Source: Tetrahymena elliotti 4EA
Taxonomy: Eukaryota; Ciliophora; Oligohymenophorea; Hymenostomatida; Tetrahymenidae
Direction: 5' to 3'
DNA length: 64,000 nt
Assembly: GCA_000231825.2 (NCBI GenBank)
Contig: AFXF02001797.1
Location: 1-64,000, forward strand
The notes beneath the pieces are model-generated. The model worked only from the letters and a program-made list of their open reading frames with translations, had not been told where the DNA came from and did not search any database. Shown here piece by piece: positions 12,801 through 24,996 of the stretch. Within the stretch, counting starts at the first letter, position 1. Each line of letters opens with the position of its first letter. A program made the position numbers and the translations under genes.

Positions 12801-15800
12801 CAATAAATTATATTAATATTTATTTACATATAAATTTTTCTAACTGTTTTTCTTATGCTAGTTACTCCATTCTTCATTGATTCCTAGTTCGTTGATCAAA
12901 GTGTCATCTGCTTTTTACTTTTCAGCTAAAAAATAAATAAAAAAGATTATTATATTTTCTCTTTAATAAAATTTACATTTTTAACTAGGTTTAGAATTAC
13001 TATTCTTAGCATTAATCTATTCGATTTCTTAATCAACTTCAAAATTTTAGTCATTGCTTTTAATTGATAGATTTAATTAAGGTTTTTTCTTTATATTTTT
13101 CTATATTTATATTTATGTTTCTTATTGACCTTACTTTGTTGATTAAGTTTAACTTTCTGTAGTTTATGATGGCCTTTTTAGCTATTGTTTGGCTAATAAC
13201 TCAATTAGTTCTTCACTGCTATTAGGTTTTGATAATTTTTTACTGCTTTATTTAGATAACTCCCCTTTGTTATCTGAAAGAGACTAATCTAAGTAATTAT
13301 TTATCATTTATACGTTAGTAGATTATTTATTATTTTTAGGATTTTCTTATTCTTAAATACTTTGTTAATTTTAATTTCTTTGGGAGCTTTAGAATGAATC
13401 TTATACACTTTAATCAAAATCATCTTCATATTCCTAGATATTAATCTAATCATCATCACTAAACTCCTATTGATAATTTTAGATTCTGCTTTACATTTAA
13501 TCTCTTTGTATTTATCTGTAAATCATTTATTAATCCAAATATTCTTCCTCTTAATCTCTCTATTTAAGATCACCCTTAATTTCACTTTAATATTTATTCT
13601 TGTTTAAATGAGAAAATTCTTCTTCTTCATCTTCATGGAGCTACTTTTTATGACTTTCTTAATCATCTGTTTATTGATGGTAGTTATTCTAAATATTTAT
13701 TTGGTTGCTAATCTTTTTTGTTCTATTTTCTGAATCATTCAAATTCTCTTCTTCAGTTTAATTAGTAACAATAATTTTCTCAATTTATTCTAATTTTGAT
13801 CCTAATTTAGAAGGCTATGCTTGTTAAGTTGTATTTTATTTGCCCTGTTAATTAATCGAATTGCTCTTGATAGCTTACTTATGAAGATCTTAAAGTATCT
13901 AGTCAAATTCAAATTCATCTTAAATCTCGATTTCATCTTCATCTTTATTTATATTGTATTATTATTAATATTATTATTGGTTTTTAGTGCTACCTTATTA
14001 ATTTTTATCTGTCTTGCTGAGGAACGTTTGATACTGATTTTGGTTGGAGTTATTTTAAGCTGTTTATGAAATGTTACTATTATTATCATTCTTTTGATCC
14101 TATCTACTTTTGGTTGATTCACTCTCTTTATTAGATTTAGTAAAACCATATTTAGAAAAAGGAACTTCATAAATTTATAGTTAGTTATCTGATGATTCTT
14201 CTTCAATATTTTAATTATTCTGATTTATACTATTAACTAATGATGATTTATTGACAATTTCTTCATCATAATCAACACTATAATCATCAATAGCTCTATT
14301 AGCATTTGAATAAATACCATTTGAATTACCTAGTAAAGCTTTGTTAAAATTGTTTTCCTCTTCGTCATCTGCTTCTTAATAGATTTTATTGTTAGCAATG
14401 GCAGAAGTTATTTCTTTCATATTAGTTATATTTTCTGTATTGTTATATGTCTAATTATTTATACTTTAAGGAGTTTTCATTTATTCTTATGGCTATTACT
14501 TACTGCTTGTCTGTAAATTAAGCATATTTAATCTTTCATCATTAGGATTTCTATTAGTATTAGAAGCTGATTCATTTCTTTCAGTATAAATTTACATTCC
14601 TTCATTAAGCTAATCCGAGTCATGACTTTGCTCATAATTATTATGGTCATACTCTTAAGAGTAGTCTTCAAGTTAAAAATATCTTTTGAAAGCACGAGTA
14701 ACAACCCTGCGAGTCTTTAATTCTTTTAATCGTCTGATAATAACTCTTGCTGCTTATTTTTTAGCACTTGTAATAACTTCTTCAGATACTTCTTTCTTAT
14801 TTTATGATTGTGCCAATGAATTTTATTTTTTATCAATTAAGCTATTATTGAGACTAATTCTATTTTTGAAAGAAGTAGATTTCTCATAATTTGGTTACTT
14901 TTGTATATTCTCTTAATACTCTTTCTCTATTCTTCTCATTTCTATAATATTCAACTCTTGTTCTGAACGTTAACTGCTTTATTAACTCTTTTTGTCTTCA
15001 TTATTTATAGTAGACTAAAATTATCCTTTTTCTGAAAAATTGCTTGTGTCTAACTCTTCTATTTCAAAAGGTTCATCAACGTTGTTATTTTCAACTTCTT
15101 CTACTTTACCAACCTATTGATTTTCTTCTTATTAATGATCATGAGCATTACATCCATCTTCTACTTCAAAATCTTCTTAATTTTCATCATATCCACCCTA
15201 ATCCTAACTATGCTCATATTAATTTTATTCATAGATTATCTAATTTTAGTATTGCTAATTATAAGCTTAATTATAGGGAGGCATTCCATATATCTAATTT
15301 GCTTACATTTGATGACCTATAAAGTCATCTTGATCTTCTTCATCAGGGACCATATCATCTTCTTCACCATAATTTTCATATAATTATCTAACATGATTCT
15401 AACTGGTATTTAAATTATAATCATGAGGTACAGCAGGTTTATTTTATTAAATTTAGTTATAAGGCTAATCGTATCCCTATTAATTATCTTCATCTTCATA
15501 TTCTGCATCTTCTTCATGATACACGGGATTATGAGATTCCATATTTTAATAGTTATTTTAAATGTTTTGTTAAAATATCATAAATAAATCTTCTTATGTT
15601 AAATTAGAAATTTATTCATCTGTCAACTATAAATATTGTTTTAAATACTGGAACATTTCAACAGTTAAATTGTTATTAAAAGGAATAGCATCATTAGAAT
15701 CATCTTATTAATATTAAGCATTTGATAAATCTTAAGAATTTACAGTTTCATTTTAATATCTTTACTTTTTACTTGCTTTTTTACCACTTTAATTATTTAC

Positions 15801-18800
15801 ATTTCCTTGACTGCTGTTATCTTTTGAGTGAGATTGTTTTTTTCTTTATTTTTTATCACTCAACTTAGATTAAGGACGAGAGAAGTTTAGGCTTGAAGAT
15901 GGAGTGGATACAACATGGTTTGATTATCTACTACTGCTTCCTTATCCAGTACCTCCAACGATATCACTGTGGCGTTAAGGGATATTATTTTTAGATGAGT
16001 CTTTAGCTCTTGGGATTGGTATATGATTAGATTCACTATTTCTTTATTATATTTATGATGAAGTAGGTCTGTCAAATTTTTAATTAGATAGTCTATCTTA
16101 TTTATTAGTGTTATTGCTATTATATTTAGTTTATTAATTAACTGAAGTGTTGTTTTAGGAACTACTACCTAAATTAAAAGATATGCTATGGTCAGTAAAC
16201 TTATCCATTTTGTTTTTATGGTCTTTTTATTCATTAGCAAATGAAAAACTTTAATTATGAGCTTATGATTATTTGCCTACTTTTTTTTCATCTGTTTACT
16301 TCTTAACATTTTTTGATATTATCTATGATTTAAGCTTTAGCTATCTTAGCTTTTCTTCAAGTTAGCAAATAGTATTTATTTGATCCTTTTAGGAAGCAGG
16401 ATTATTAGGAATATCTTTTATTTTGTTTGAAGTTACACCACTTCCACGAGATTAAGATCTTTTTTAAGGAGCTAAGACAGAATTATTAAGATTGCTATTA
16501 TTTCTGGAATGAGTTTTGCTATTATTAGCTGTTTTAATTTAGTTTTTATCTTAACTCGAAGGGTTGATTATAACATTACTTTTTGAACTTTAAGAAGCAT
16601 TATTTATGACAACGTTATTTGGGTTAACTATAATATTTGTGTTATTATAACTATTCTAGTTACTAAATGATTTTTTGCTATCATAATTTTATTAAGAACT
16701 TCTGTTATTTGAATTTTAAGTAAAGTCAAAAGTAAAGCTCTTTTCAGTTAATGGTTAGTTCTCAACTTCCTTTTAAATCCATTACTTATAATTGTTTTAT
16801 ATTAATTCAAATTTTGAGTCTTCAAAACTATTTTCCTCATTATTGTGTTTTTGATTTTAGAGTTAGTTGAAGCTATTATTATTATTTTTGACAGAGAATG
16901 AGTTATCTTTATTAATGTTATTTTTTGAGATATTCATTAAAGATTAATTAATCACTTTATTAACTTGATTAGGGCGTTATCTTTATGAAGATTTTGATCT
17001 TTACTCTTTCACATGTTAATCTAAATTTTCTAAATTCTTTTTCACTATTTTTTTCCTTTACTTTTCAAGATTTTCTTCAGACTATTTTTATTTTAATTTT
17101 TTCTAAAGCTACATAAAAAAGTGTATTTTTTATTGCTCTTCTTAACTGAGTTCTTTTTTATTTTCTTTATTTTGTTACATTAATTGATTATACCATATCT
17201 TATGATCTATATTTATTTAAAATAAATTAATCGAAATGAATCAATAATTCTAAAGTTTACTTAAAATCAATTTATCTATCTCATCTTATGATAAATTATT
17301 CAAAAATAAAAGACCCATTTCTTCTCTTCTTTCTTTTTCTGTTCTGCTCTTTGAAGGAGATATTTCCTTTTGAAATAAATAAGATTATCATATAAAAATA
17401 AATTAGAATTTAAGTACTTTGACTGATCTTTCCCTGCTTCTTTCTTTTTTTTACTTAAATTTTTGTTAATCAACACCCCAAGCAAAACTCTAATCATTAC
17501 TTCTTTTAACAATTGTTATTTTTTAAGCATTCATTTATCTAATTTCAGAATTTTTCTGTTAATTTTCTTTTTTTCTTAAAGCCTTTTTTTGATTCTCTTC
17601 TTCTTCATTTTTCCTTTTTAACAACTCTTCTTCTTTTTTTTTATTATTAAAATGTTTTTCATTTATTATTTGATTTATATTTTACTTTATCTTTGCTTGA
17701 TATTATTTAAAATCATTTGCTGAACTTCTTTGCTTTTCTCTTCATTTATTATATTATTTTTATTTTAAGGACTAGACTTTTATTTATTAGTATTTTAGCT
17801 TGAACATCTCATATTTAAGAACTCATTTCCCACTCCTATTAAAACAAATTTAATATTAATTAAAGTAATATTTTAAGTTATTTACTTATTTTTTTTAGAT
17901 CCTTCTAATTTTGAGTTGAGCTTTCATATTTTCTAGAGCTATTGCTTCTATCCCTATTTTTATGATTTCCTTGACTACTGACTGCTCTTTAACGACTTTT
18001 AGATCTAGATTTACTCCTGGATTGTTGGAATAATTAACTTTATTTAAATTAATAGTAACTTTAATGATTAATTACTGAAATGTGTATTACCTTTTATTTT
18101 AATCATTATTTCTAGAACTAGATCTTTTCTTTTTCTTTTATCTACTTGATGGAGTTTAAGAATTTCTACCCTTTACTCTGAATGAAAAAGTAGTTTATCT
18201 ACCAGAGTTTTTATTATTTGTGATATCTTCTTAATTAGTAATATTCTGCATCATTCTTACATACTCTAAATGCTACTAATTTTATGGTTATCCCCCAAAA
18301 TACTCTTCTCCTTAAACATTACTATGATAATCAATAGCAGCATTACTATTATTTTCAAATCTTTCTGAAAATTCCTTCTCGCTATTAAATTCTTCAAGGA
18401 AATTATTATTCATTTCTATTTATTTTAAAATTGATTAGAAATTGAATCTTGGAATATCTAGTTTGAAATTGAATGAGTTGTTTATTTGTTTATTTTCAAA
18501 TTCAAAAATTTAATAATTTTTTTTTTACCTAATTAATCTTGATAACCATCATCATTATGTAAAGCATAAGAAGCATTTTATATAACCTTATTTTGAAAAA
18601 GAAAAGAGCCATCTTATGCCTTTTCTTACTTTTACTCTTTTTTTAAATGTATATTTTTACTACCAGAATCTTTGTTTTGTTTTTTCTTTTTAGGTGTCTT
18701 TGACTTTTTAACAACTTTCAAAACACCTCCTACTTTTTTAACTTTCTTAACCTATCCAAAGAAAGCTGTAGAATTATCATTAGATCCATGACCTTAAATA

Positions 18801-19774
18801 TTATTAGAATTACTTGTGTTATTAGATTAAGGAGATATAGACCTATTTTAAATATTCACACTACCATTGCTAATTGCTTTCATAGATTTGGAAGCTACAG
18901 TTTAATTGTTTGATGATTTACTGTTGGCTTTTTACTGAGTAAGGATACTATTCATATGTATCATTTCTTCTCCATCATCGTATTCATTTAAAGAAATATT
19001 ATTTGCTCTCATGTTTGTTTAATAGTATAGTTATCTTTAGTTTTCTTTATTGTATCCTTAAGGTTGAGTTATGTAATTTTGCTCTGTTTATATAACTTCA
19101 ACATCAGGTATATCCAAAAAAACGCTATCATCTTAATTGCTAAGCTTACTTGAACGACCTCTGCTATTGCTTCTGTTCTTTTTTTTTGTTTTCATGAAAT
19201 CTACAGGTATAGGGAACTTTCCTATTAATATTTTATAAAAAAATAAAATAAAACTCTTGATGTTTGGTTTTGTATTCTATCAATCTGAACATAAATAATT
19301 ATTTAACTAGATAACTCAAACAATTGTCTAAAATGAATACTTATATTTTAGTTCTGAGTAGTACTACTGCCGCTAATAATAAGGCTGTTTTAATTTTCTA
19401 TTTTTCTTCCTATAATTAAGCTGCTATCATTCTAATTGCAATAACTGTCTCCTTCTATGTAGCTATTTTATTAAATATTTAAGCTAGATAAAAAATTATC
19501 TTGGGATAAATTCTTAAAACAAAAACCTTCTATTGACTCCTTATTAATAATGCTTGATCTAAGGCTTAGGAAGGGCCTAATTGTCTGCTTATCCCATATC
19601 TAATGAGAGATTGAAGTGATTACTTTAATGCTAATTATAATTATTTTTCTAAATATTAGATATATCTATATGCAAGCGCTATTTAGTAATTTAGTTTGAG
19701 TTCATATTTTTATCACTACTCTAAAATGTTCTATCAATGCCTTCTTTTACGTTGCTTATACCTTTACTATTCAT
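6872..19774 (-). CDS. giant low-complexity N/Q/S/D/E-rich protein with conserved C-terminal domain
   Basis: One minus-strand reading frame, broken by at least ten short introns, can be followed across about 12.9 kb. It starts at 19774 (MNSKGISNVKEGIDRTFQSS) and ends at TGA 6872-6874. The first intron is best read as 94 bases (GTAATC...CAATAG). Most of the protein is Asn, Gln, Ser, Asp, Glu and Lys without a recognisable fold, with basic stretches such as KKVKKVGGVLKVVKKSK. Order appears only near the C-terminus: NVVNIILNDLLKEAFD, then LERIHNKAIFEAFNEALDYQ, GLRGKPFPWKI, KVIEWSSCLCGIIVD and finally ELSQMVFDLLIYEACNEF. This spacing of amphipathic helices resembles the DUF4378-like C-terminal domain, but I am not certain of the family. 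No catalytic motif, transmembrane segment or signal peptide was seen. A scaffold or cortical role is only a guess. Individual exon edges in the middle are not all resolved, and a split into two genes cannot be fully excluded. Confidence 0.7.
7063..7092. repeat. (ATT)n microsatellite in an intron
   Basis: About nine consecutive ATT units lie in the last intron of the giant minus-strand gene, directly beside the splice acceptor side of the final exon. The unit is a trinucleotide but the tract is non-coding. Confidence 0.8.
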
Positions 19775-21523
19775 TCTTTTAATTGCTATAGTCTTATATT
19801 AATTTGTACTCTAATATAAATATTTCCCTCAGAAATAATTTAATTTTAATGGTGCTTTATGGAGAGGGTGAAAGAAAATTTAAGGCCTGTTTATTGAAAG
19901 TGAATTAATGTGAGCCTTATAATCCTATCTAAAGTTTGAATTTGATTTTTTGTTTTTATACAATAATAAATAAATAATAATGTTAATTAAATTGCCAAAG
20001 GTTTTTTCCGTGATTTAATTTTTCAATTCACTTAAATAATTTATAATTTGTAAATATGAATGATTGATTATCTATGAATCTTTTAAAAACTAAATAACTC
20101 CTCTCCTTTAAATTATTTCCTTTTTTTGAATTGATTTTTAAATTTTTGATATTGTGTTAACTCAAATCCCTTTACTCTTTGCATATTCATATGGTATTTT
20201 AATTTTTAATCACATTTTCAAAAAGAGTTTTCATTATTTTGCTTTCTTTATTTTTTTCATCCCTTCATTTTTATTAAGTTTAAAATATAAGCAAATGTGC
20301 CATAACTTGAAATTGAATTTACCAATTATCATCTTATTCTGGTAAACTAAATTAAAAATTTGTAATTGTATCTTATATTGATAAAATTCATAATTGCATT
20401 TATTTTAATAAAAAATCTTTTTTGAAGATAAAATTTAATTTTAAAAAATATTTTTCTATGAAATTCTTGTATTTATTTTATTCTTTTATTTTAAAATTAA
20501 GATACAACTCTTACGTTTATTTACTATAATTTTGTAATAAAATTTGTTATGAAATTGTAAAAAACATAAATATTGTAATGAAATATGAAAGATAATCAAA
20601 GAAAATTGAGAAATTTATTTTTAGAAAATCTATGAAATAAAATATATTTAACCCAAAATATTTTAGATAAATATCGAAAAAAGATTATTTCATAAGTAAA
20701 TTATTATTATTTTATGGTTTATTGATTATTAGTAGTTTCCCTAAACAAATAAAAACCCTTAAATTTTTGAAATTGGAAAATATAATTATAAACATTAAAG
20801 AAAATTTTCTTAAATTTAATTTATTTATCTAAGCTATTTTCTGGTTGATTTTATAAAATCTAATTAGAGTGATTTTCTTAAAAAATAACAGAAGATATTA
20901 TGAAATAAATAAATAAAATTATTATTACTTTTCATATAAAATTTTAAGACTTTAGAAATATTCAAAAAAATGCTGTTTAATGAATTAAAATTAAGAATAA
21001 CTTTAATCTAGACTAATTTTATTTTTTATGAACAATTGAAATTATGTCTAATATTTAAGGTAAAATATTATTAAATTATATTATATTAATTTATTTATTT
21101 TTTAATTTTACTAAATAAAATTTTTATTTTTTTATTGTAAAAAAATTTTAAAATATTTTAAAAATAAAAAGAATGAGTCTTTAAAAAATGATAAAAATTT
21201 TATTGATTTCAATTATTTTTAAGGTATATCTATTTTATTAAAGTAAAAAGAAAATCCACCATGTGAAACTTAAAAAAAGTTAAGAATTAGATTTAGTAGT
21301 TATAATAAATTTCAATTTGTGGATATCATGATTTTTTTTTTGATTGATTCTTTTAAAAACTTTTGAACTTTTTAAGGGTTCAAGTCTCATTCATAATTAT
21401 AATCCAAACAACTAAAAAAGATTTAATAGTTTTTAAAATTTTTAGTTTCTTAATTAATATTAAATTCAATCTTTAATTAATATTGATATTAACAAAATTT
21501 AAGCATTAAAAAAGTTCATTAAA
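19775..21523. other. AT-rich intergenic region between divergent genes
   Basis: Long gap between the start of the giant minus-strand gene and the start of the CFAP20DC-like gene. It is mostly A/T homopolymer runs. A 63-codon open frame at 20154-20345 uses TAA as its end and is hydrophobic only because the DNA is T-rich; it is not supported as a gene. Confidence 0.5.
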
Positions 21524-24500
21524 ATGTTTTAAAACGCTTACTAAGGAGGTACTCATGTAGAAATATATGATGCTAAGGGTATTACAATTTTCATCATTTA
21601 TTTATGTCTTATGTTATTTCTTTTTGTTTAGTTAACAAAGACAAAGAAAAGAGTTATGCAAGTTTATATAGAATGACAACACCATAGGGATTTTCAAAAA
21701 TATTTGATAAAGATATCAAAGGTATTTAAGAAAAAAAAGATTGATCATAAATCAATTATGATATCTTTCTATTTAATAGGGTATATTTATAGCATAGATG
21801 GACATAGTACCAAAATGAGATTTCCAAAAGAAGATAAAATAGACTTGTGTATAGTTTAGCATTTTCTAGTATTTTAAATTTATTTGCCATTTGGATCACC
21901 ATGGAATCTAGAAATTGGCATAGCGGATACATAAAAAGTATTTATTTATTTTAAAATATTAAAATAAATGAATTCTAACTTAAATTTAGGTTAATAGGAG
22001 AATAAATTTAGTTAGTGCTTTAAATAAAATAGAAACTAAGTATTTTCATGTTAAAGTTCCTAACGATATTATTAGACGTGGAGAATGGTTAAACTTAAGT
22101 ATAGATGTAAATAGTTTTATGGAAGCATGGAAAGGTAAAAGCTTCAAAGCAATCAGTTTTATATAAACTAATCTTCTTAAATAATGACAGGTTTATTTCA
22201 TTCTTAATTTGTTTTCTTATGAAAATTAAAAGGATCTACTTTCCGCTCTATTGATAGCATAACAATTGGATCTACATGTAGAATACGCAGAATATTTGCA
22301 ATGAAGAATCCTCTTTTTGAGTTTAGCTCTGAAGATAATGCTGAAGAATAGATGTATTTATAATCTTCCTTATATAATTAACAAAAACCGTAAAATTACT
22401 TTTAAATTAATATAAACGGGTAATTATTTTATCTGCATATATAGAGAAGATATACCTAAAAATTTTGCCTTTCCTCCTGGATTTTAATATTCCAATTAGC
22501 TTGTTAATTACCAAAGAATTTTAGATAACGTTGACCCTAAGTATCTCGAAAGTGTAAGTGATTCTGTTGATACTTTAAAAATGAATAATCCTGCTTAATC
22601 AGCTCCAAAATCAATGTACAAAAATTCTTTAACAAATCATGGGAATTAAGTTAAATCTGTAGCTACTAAATCTGTTAAATCAGGAATTGGCAGCAATACA
22701 AGTGTATAAAAATCAATTCCAGATGTCACATAGGATTTTCATGAAAGATCTACTATGGGATAAAAATCAATAGATACATAAAAAAAATCATATCCTAGAA
22801 TAGACAGAAGTCCTCCAACAACTTCAAATAATTAGCAAATAAATTCCAAATATAATTCTTCTAGTAAAAGAGAATCATCTGTTTCTAGTAGTCATAATCT
22901 AGATGAAGAACATAAATTTGATACTAATTTAACTAAGGCAAAACAACCTCGTCAAGCCTCTAGAGTGATTATTTTTATTATTTATTTCAAAAACTTTTTT
23001 ATTAAAAATTTCACATATAAATTAGGAACCTGTAAGGTAATCTTTAAAGACACAGAAACCTCCTCAGCCATAATCTAGTAGTAGTAATAATACTTAATAA
23101 GGATAAAAAAATATCCCTAAATCTCCAATAAATTAATCTTTAAAGTCACCTACTACTTCTCTAAAAGATATAAATTAACAATAAAATTCTTCCTAGAAGT
23201 AATCTGCTAAAAGTTCTTAAAGATAACCATCTAGCTAAAAGAAAGATACCTTAACAAATGCTTAAAAAAGTAATCCTTGGTATGTAGGTGTGAACAAAAG
23301 CATTAAAAAGTAATATGAAGAAAAGGATTAAGAAGATAATGAAGAAATAGAAGAGAATTTGGAAGCAGAGTACTATGATAAATATGAAATTGATGAAGAA
23401 TTACCTTAAACAATAAAAAAGAAAGAATCAAAAACAAATGCTTCTCCATAAATTTCACAAAAAGCTGTCCAATAAAATGATAAAAATTAAAATGTCAACA
23501 ATAATTAAAATAAGAATAATCAAGGATAAGTCAAAAACTAATAATTAAAAGAAAAATCTTTAACTCAATAACTAGAATCGAAAAGAAATATAAAAAGTGC
23601 AAATAATTTTGGTAAGAAGGCTTCCTTAATTGATCCTAAAAAAACAAAAGAAGCAAATAAAAAAGATGCTTAAAAAAAGGAAAATTAAAATGACAAAAAT
23701 ATAAATTTTGGTTCAGAAAATTAAAATGCTTTCAATAGCATGAATACAGACTTAGATGAAGAAAGTTATTTCTAACTTACTTAAAAATTTAACACTGTTA
23801 GTGATCCTAACCAGTTTAAAGATCTATTTGCAAATTCAAACCGTAAATAAAAATAGTAAGCAGAAGATTCTTATGGGTAATAAGGTGTCTATGATGATTT
23901 GGATTAAAAAGAGATAGAGGAAGATATAGTTACTGATTATAATCATAATAATCCATCTACTATCAAAAATGGAGTAAATAATAAAACAAACAATAAAAAT
24001 AATAACAATAATTATAATAGTAATAACAACAACGCTAAAAGTTACCTTAAATAAGATACAGTAGAAAGTAAAAAGTATTAAACAAACAGAGATGACTCTG
24101 GAGAAAGAAAGAATTAATAATTTGAAGATAGTTTAGAAGGACCTTACATTTAAAGAAATTTAGTAAACGATGATGATAATTACTAAGATGAATTAAATGA
24201 TAAATATGGTTCTCCTGATAAAGATGATTAAGGAAATAACTACTCAAATCATAATATTTATGAAAATCATCTTAATAAATTTATCAATAACTCATAAAGA
24301 CCTTTCACTCCACCTTTTCAAGCAGTAGTTCCATTATAAGGCAACTCCATAGTAACTAAAAAAAATAATTAAACAGTAGTTATCTAAAACTAAGGTTATT
24401 ATGAAGATGAAGAAAATTATAAAAATGAATAAAATAAAAGTAACATTTCAAAGAAATCTTCATAGGCAAACAGAGTTGATAATAATGGTTTTGAGGATCA

Positions 24501-24585
24501 AGAGTAACTAGAAGTTATTTATGATCCAGTTCTTAATTGCTATTATGATCCTAATAGCAAGTAATACTATGAACTTAAATCTTGA
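21524..24585 (+). CDS. CFAP20-domain protein, CFAP20DC (C3orf67)-like
   Basis: Seven exons with consistent phase (21524-21578, 21632-21721, 21780-21937, 21990-22134, 22233-22353, 22445-22964, 23026-24585) encode about 882 aa. Residues 1 to about 210 form a CFAP20/DUF667 domain: MFQNAYQGGTHVEIYDAKG, KDIKGYIYSIDG, TKMRFPKEDK, LVFQIYLPFG, NDIIRRGEWLNLSIDV and STCRIRRIFAMK. The Tyr-Gln-Gly-Gly start and the KG(F/Y)IYxLEG-like strand fit the CFAP20DC branch better than CFAP20 itself, which is an axonemal inner-junction protein of about 190 aa. The remaining about 670 residues are low-complexity S/K/N/Q/D/E, including a run rich in Asn around 23990-24030. The chain ends with a short ordered motif, VIYDPVLNCYYDP then NSKQYYELKS. 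A ciliary or centrosomal role is inferred from family membership. Confidence 0.88.
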
Positions 24586-24996
24586 TTTTTGTATGGTTTA
24601 AGTAAAAATAATAACAATTTTAATTAATATTTTGTGTTAATATCCTCAACTTAAAAATTATTTCAAATAATAAATAATTTCTTTAAAAATATATTTAAAT
24701 TAAATTCTATTTTTCTTTACATTTCTTTATAATTAAAGTTGAATTTTTTCCTTTGAAATTATTTTTGTTTATTTATTTAAATCAAATAATTTTTGGTTTT
24801 GACATTTGAAATGATAGACTCTAGCAAAAATTGTTAAAATTTATCAGTATTTTTATCAAAATATTGTTAAAAAATTTAGTTTGTGATTTGATAGATTTGA
24901 AAATTTAATTAATTTAAAAATCTAAACAATTAAATTTTCAGATTTTAACACAATTTCAAAAAAGTAAAGCGATTAAGAATAAACACTAATTAGGAA
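24586..24996. other. AT-rich spacer between tandem genes
   Basis: About 410 bases between the CFAP20DC-like stop and the APC2 start, both on the plus strand. Only A/T-rich sequence was seen. Confidence 0.5.

Noticed and set aside
12041..15383. Several plus-strand frames of 60-92 codons inside the giant gene
   Set aside because: They lie antisense to continuous minus-strand coding sequence and use TAA/TAG as stops, which are Gln codons here.
19490..19620. A +1 programmed frameshift near the start of the giant minus-strand gene
   Set aside because: A 94-base GTAATC...CAATAG intron links the two frames exactly, so no frameshift is needed.
20154..20345. A small hydrophobic protein in the spacer upstream of the CFAP20DC-like gene
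   Set aside because: Its hydrophobicity follows from T-rich DNA, it ends at TAA which is not a stop here, and it has no neighbours or motifs that support it.
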